A stretch of 64,000 bases of DNA from Diprion similis. Taxonomy: Eukaryota > Arthropoda > Insecta > Hymenoptera > Diprionidae. Below are positions 60,257 to 64,000 of this stretch, piece after piece (position 1 is the stretch's first letter; the number at the start of each line of letters is the position of its first letter). The notes under the pieces were generated by a model. The model had not been told where the DNA came from. It saw nothing but the letters and a program-made list of their open reading frames with translations, and did no database searches. The position numbers and the translations under genes were made by a program. The stretch lies in contig NC_060106.1 of NCBI RefSeq assembly GCF_021155765.1, forward strand, positions 18,502,031 to 18,566,030, in the 5' to 3' direction.

Positions 60257-63200
60257 CTAATCATTACCAGCTGCAGGGTCATCGGGATCCTCAAGATCCT
60301 TACTATCCTTATTCGACGGTGGAACAGCTTCCGCCTCTTCGCTACCTTCGGTGCTATCAGCCGCGTTTGCATTTGCGTTTGCATTTTCATTTGTGTTTGC
60401 CGTTAAGTTTACATAATTAACGTTTGCCTCGTTATGATTCTTACCATCATCCTTACTCGTACTGCACTGTAACTGTTGTAGTTCAAGCTGAGATCGAAGC
60501 CTTGATATTTCCCTGGCATCGCGACGTCGACTCCGTCGCAAACGGGCGTTTTGCGACGCCAAACGTCGCACAAGCTCCGTAACATCCTTGGGTACGTCGA
60601 GAGTCGCTAATCTCGACTCGAGATCCGTGCCAACCGTCGAATCGGAGTCCGAATCACTGTCCGGCGATGACGTTGCTGCTTCCGTCGGCGGGGGATCGAC
60701 CGTTACCGTCGACGAAGTGACGGCCGTGCTGCTCTCCTCCTCTTCCTCGACATTTTCTTTTGGTACTATCCCACGACTACTGTCTTCGTCCCCTTCCGTC
60801 GTGCAGGATAACGCGGGTGGCGAAGAGAGCGACGCTTGACCAGGACCGGGTCCCGGACTAGGTGAAGAAGGCTTTTCTAATTTAACGGTTATCGGCAATG
60901 TTTCAACTTTTCCTTCCGGACTCGGCTGGCGATGGTGATGGCGACGTTTCGGATGATGGTGGTGGTGATGATGATGTGAGGCTGGTGGAACTAGAGGCGG
61001 TAAATTGAGGGGCGGTAGAGGAGCCAGAGCAACGTTGGGCTGGAAGTGGGGCTCGAAACGTTCGCACTCTGAATGTGGTACCACTCGTTCGGGATGCTGA
61101 AGAACCGGAGGTCCTCGACTCAGGTACGCAGGAACCAGAGACGTTCTAGAGAAATAAATTAAGCCCATGTTAATTATCTGTCAGTGGAAGATCGTTCGAT
61201 CATTTCTGGCTTACAATTAATTGCTTAGGTCTAAGTTTCAATATTTGAATCGATGATATAGGAAAAATTACTTTCCTTATCTTGGTTCGTGTTAATAGTA
61301 GACATCTTGTATATACCATCACCAGTATGTTATCTTTAGTCTAATCATGCCAACATCTAAAATTACAGCCAACAGTCTTAGGTATCACTCTCAAAACCAA
61401 CACTGGATTCAAAGGTTGATAGCAGCGAGATACGCAAGCTGTAGTTTGATGATATTTTTCCAGGTGCTGGTATAGACTAGAAATATATGTTTAAATATCT
61501 GCTTTCACGTTTTTCAAACAACTTTCAATAACATCAATGAGAATCAACCACTAAGGAAGCTGACAACGTTGACTTTTACAATAAATTATTATTATTATAT
61601 TTTTTTTAGTAAACACTCTTTATGAATCACCTTAAAAGCACGTTAAAACTTTCAGAGCTGCAACAATTCTTGCTAAACTCAATAGAGATATATAATATTG
61701 ATAAATTCACTGTCTTATTTTTCGAACATCGGAATCCAATACTCTATCTTGATTTGCAAGTATCGTTAAAGCTAATATCCTTCTCCGAGAATCTCTCTGG
61801 TCAGTGAATGAAACAAGAATTTAAATTTGTATTCTCAGTCTGAATACCCTTAATAACAATGTACTCAACTTTGATTGTAGACTGGTATTTCCAGCCTTAA
61901 AAAGTTGGCTTTGTTATAATGAGCGAAAATTATACCAAACGTGATTCGACGATCAAGGTATGGTGCGTAAACATACCCATCTCTGTGTTTACAAGATCCG
62001 GCAGCACTCCAAGGGCGGAAAGCCGATGCGCCTCTTGCCGCAAGTTCAAAAACTGCCCATTGCATCTGGAGATAGGGATCATTGACACCGGCGGCGGATG
62101 CTGCAGGATGGTACATTCCCATACCGTTTCCTTTGTAATAACCGGGTGAACATTCTTGGTTTGAATCCTTTTTAGCTCTCTTGGTCAACTTTTCAGTGTC
62201 GTGTCGCACCTTGAAAAAAGGATTTTAGGGATGAATAACATGAATTAGAAAAATTTCTCTTACAGCTGCAAGCTTGGGATTGTTTCAGTGCTTTATGAGA
62301 ATATATCGTTCGATACAAGATATTGAAAGAAAAAATACCTGAGGTTTCCTTTTGGAATTGGGTAGATGCCTTTGCTTGAGCTCCCGAAAAAGAGTAGCAA
62401 CCTGAGGATAGTGGGGTTGATCTCGTGCTAGGAGAAGATAAGATCTCCAATTAGCAGAGTCAAAGCCCCAGTGGCAGGTCCGATTTTCCAACGATCGATG
62501 GGCGTGCCTGACGAATCGCTGAGGTGAGAATCTGCCGGTGCATTCGAGACACTCTATGCAGGGGGAATCCTCGTTGATGAAGAGATCCGCCTCGAAAATG
62601 CCTTTGCACTTCCCAAAGCATTCATGGTAGACCTTGAACCTGTTGGACGACAAACTTTCCTCCCCCTCATCCTTCGAGTCTTCTATTATAATTTTTTGGC
62701 TCTCGATAATATCCTGCGTCTCGCAGGTTTCAGTCCTGAGCAATAGAGCACTGACCAGCCGTTCGGCGTCTGTCTGGGTAATGAGACCGCAGGAGGGCGC
62801 ATTCCTCGGCAAAATACCGGATAGCTTGAGTTCCTCAAGCTGGTCTCTCGTGCACCGTGAACAGTATATCTGAAGCTCGTCGCAGACTTGGTTTATCTGT
62901 TGGAGTGAAAAGTCTTGTAACACGGTGTTTAGAATTTGGGGTAAACAGAGGCGCCTCTCGCCGCCGACAACAAAGCATGAAATTCTCTCGCCTTCGAGGG
63001 AAGTTTCGCATCTCTCCGAACAGCTCTGATCAGGCGCAGTTAATATCGGTATCTGAAACTCCGGCTCTCGCTTGTTATCTACTATGACTTTCGCCCTGTC
63101 CGGCGGTGGCGGATTCGAGTCAGAATCTTCCAAGGTGTCGATAGTTCTTTGTTGTTCCTTGGAGGATACGATATCGTCGAGCTTATCAAGCCTCTCGATT

Positions 63201-63442
63201 TCCTTTGCCGAATTTGGCCGCTCAGTGTCGGAATCAGATATCGCCCCATTGGTGGAACGATTTATCGTTGAAAAATGAAAAGCTGCCGGTTCTTGTAGAA
63301 GCCCTTTACAGTCCATGCCCAACAGGGCCGAGCTCGGACCCTGAAGGCTCTTTACAGCCGATAGCTGATAAGTTTTCAGTACGGATTTTAATTGCGGACT
63401 ATAAGACTGGCTGTTTGCATTCGTAGATATTAATGTCTCCAT
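60257..63442 (-). CDS. Snoo: Sno oncogene homolog (Ski/Sno family corepressor), 741 aa
   Basis: Ski/Sno proteins bind Smads and repress or modulate TGF-beta/Dpp/Activin transcription in the nucleus. Three coding exons: 63442-62339, 62209-61977 and 61145-60257. A likely R-Smad-binding motif lies at residues 21-42 ([19 protein letters not shown], similar to the SKI N-terminus). The Ski/Sno/Dac domain lies at about 140-232 ([18 protein letters not shown], then [14 protein letters not shown]). The Smad4-binding SAND-like domain lies at about 265-342 ([11 protein letters not shown], then [15 protein letters not shown]). Exon 2 encodes a basic start and [11 protein letters not shown]. Exon 3 has an eight-His run, acidic and Ser-rich parts and a probable coiled coil (about residues 645-680, rich in Arg, Leu and Glu), ending with Asn/Ala repeats. 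The CFVVGG signature separates it from the Skor/Fussel relatives. Confidence 0.93.
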
Positions 63443-64000
63443 TATACGACAATGAGAAGAATATGAATGAAAATGAATTACAAAAAAAAAATGAACTCTT
63501 TTTACTTTATCCCTTTAGTTATAATTATTGTTATTTTTGTTGTTATTATTATTATTATTGTTATTATAACTCTTCCTTAGAACTTGTACATGAATAACAT
63601 GTGCATATATTAGTTTTTTGCACCAAGTTTATCGGTTCACGTACGTAAACAATACATTTTCTAGCGTCCTTTTTTTCAACTGTTTTGTTGTTGCTACATG
63701 TTCATTGTCCGAGTTAGGGTTACAAACGTCGTTCGCATTTCTTTGTTTTGTCCCTATCACTCGTGTTTACTATTGTTTTCGTTTTCTTTACTCATCCTTT
63801 AATTAATTTCACTCAGTGCTTATCATTATCACGTCCACATAATATTTACGATCGACACACAAACCGCACACAGAGAGATAGAGAGACCCGTAGGTACACA
63901 CAAGTCCCGAGAGTCCTGCCTGCGGATTATTAATAAGAGTGTGAAGAGCTGGAACTGGAGAGAGATAGAGAGAGAGACTTTTAGAGTCGTCGCTCTGCGG
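63443..64000. promoter_or_regulatory. Snoo: Snoo 5' UTR / upstream region (partial)
   Basis: 558 bases upstream of the Snoo start codon up to the window edge. It has T-rich sequence and a (GA)n stretch near 63876-63890 and 63958-63978. A non-coding first exon may lie here or beyond; none can be defined. Confidence 0.4.

Noticed and set aside
1-64000. tRNA, rRNA, CRISPR arrays, intact transposase or viral genes
   Set aside because: No B-box-like tRNA motif in a cloverleaf context, no direct-repeat array and no transposase or polymerase motif were seen by eye; a covariance-model scan would be decisive.

Overview
The window is a piece of an insect nuclear genome. It is AT-rich, the coding regions are broken by GT-AG introns, microsatellites are frequent, and the recognisable genes are animal and largely insect types: a cuticle protein, Dlish, the FOG-type zinc-finger cofactor u-shaped, heat shock factor, and a RING protein with a DUF4729-like C-terminus. 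A hymenopteran such as a sawfly is my guess from the overall feel of the sequence; it is not demonstrated. All gene models below were built by hand from splice signals, reading phase and protein similarity, and in each the exon lengths sum to an intact frame.

Left part (1-27 kb): about 26 kb belong to the 5' end of one minus-strand gene, read here as u-shaped (FOG family). Only four tiny coding exons are visible (25807-25768, 20222-20142, 18586-18527, 7311-7240). All are joined in phase 1 and separated by introns of 1.6 to 11 kb; the zinc-finger exons must lie beyond base 1. A divergent promoter region (25.8-27.07 kb) separates it from a plus-strand F-box/leucine-rich-repeat gene (six coding exons, 27067-32027, 711 aa).

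Middle part (32-53 kb): after a 5.3 kb gene-free stretch, the minus-strand heat shock factor gene runs from 44274 to 37313 in eleven coding exons, with a 63-base cassette exon that can be skipped in frame. Next come a plus-strand RR-type cuticle protein gene (47210-48340, with a 12-base first coding exon) and a plus-strand RING/DUF4729-like gene (49682-52490).

Right part (53-64 kb): the minus-strand Dlish gene (55085-53125, three SH3 domains) converges on the RING gene. The minus-strand Ski/Sno gene (Snoo, 63442-60257) follows, with its upstream region at the window's right edge. The genes do not form an operon-like unit. Functionally they cover transcriptional corepression (ush, Snoo), the stress response (Hsf), Fat/Hippo signalling (Dlish), ubiquitin ligation (the F-box and RING genes) and cuticle.

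The introns and intergenic DNA hold three clear foldback, MITE-like palindromes of about 280-350 bp and one weaker candidate, plus a degenerate 10-12-base repeat and an 80-base tandem duplication. I found no CRISPR array, no rRNA, no convincing tRNA and no intact autonomous transposon. I did not find a clearly novel multi-gene system; the most unusual items are the foldback elements, the ush micro-exon chain and the Hsf cassette exon.
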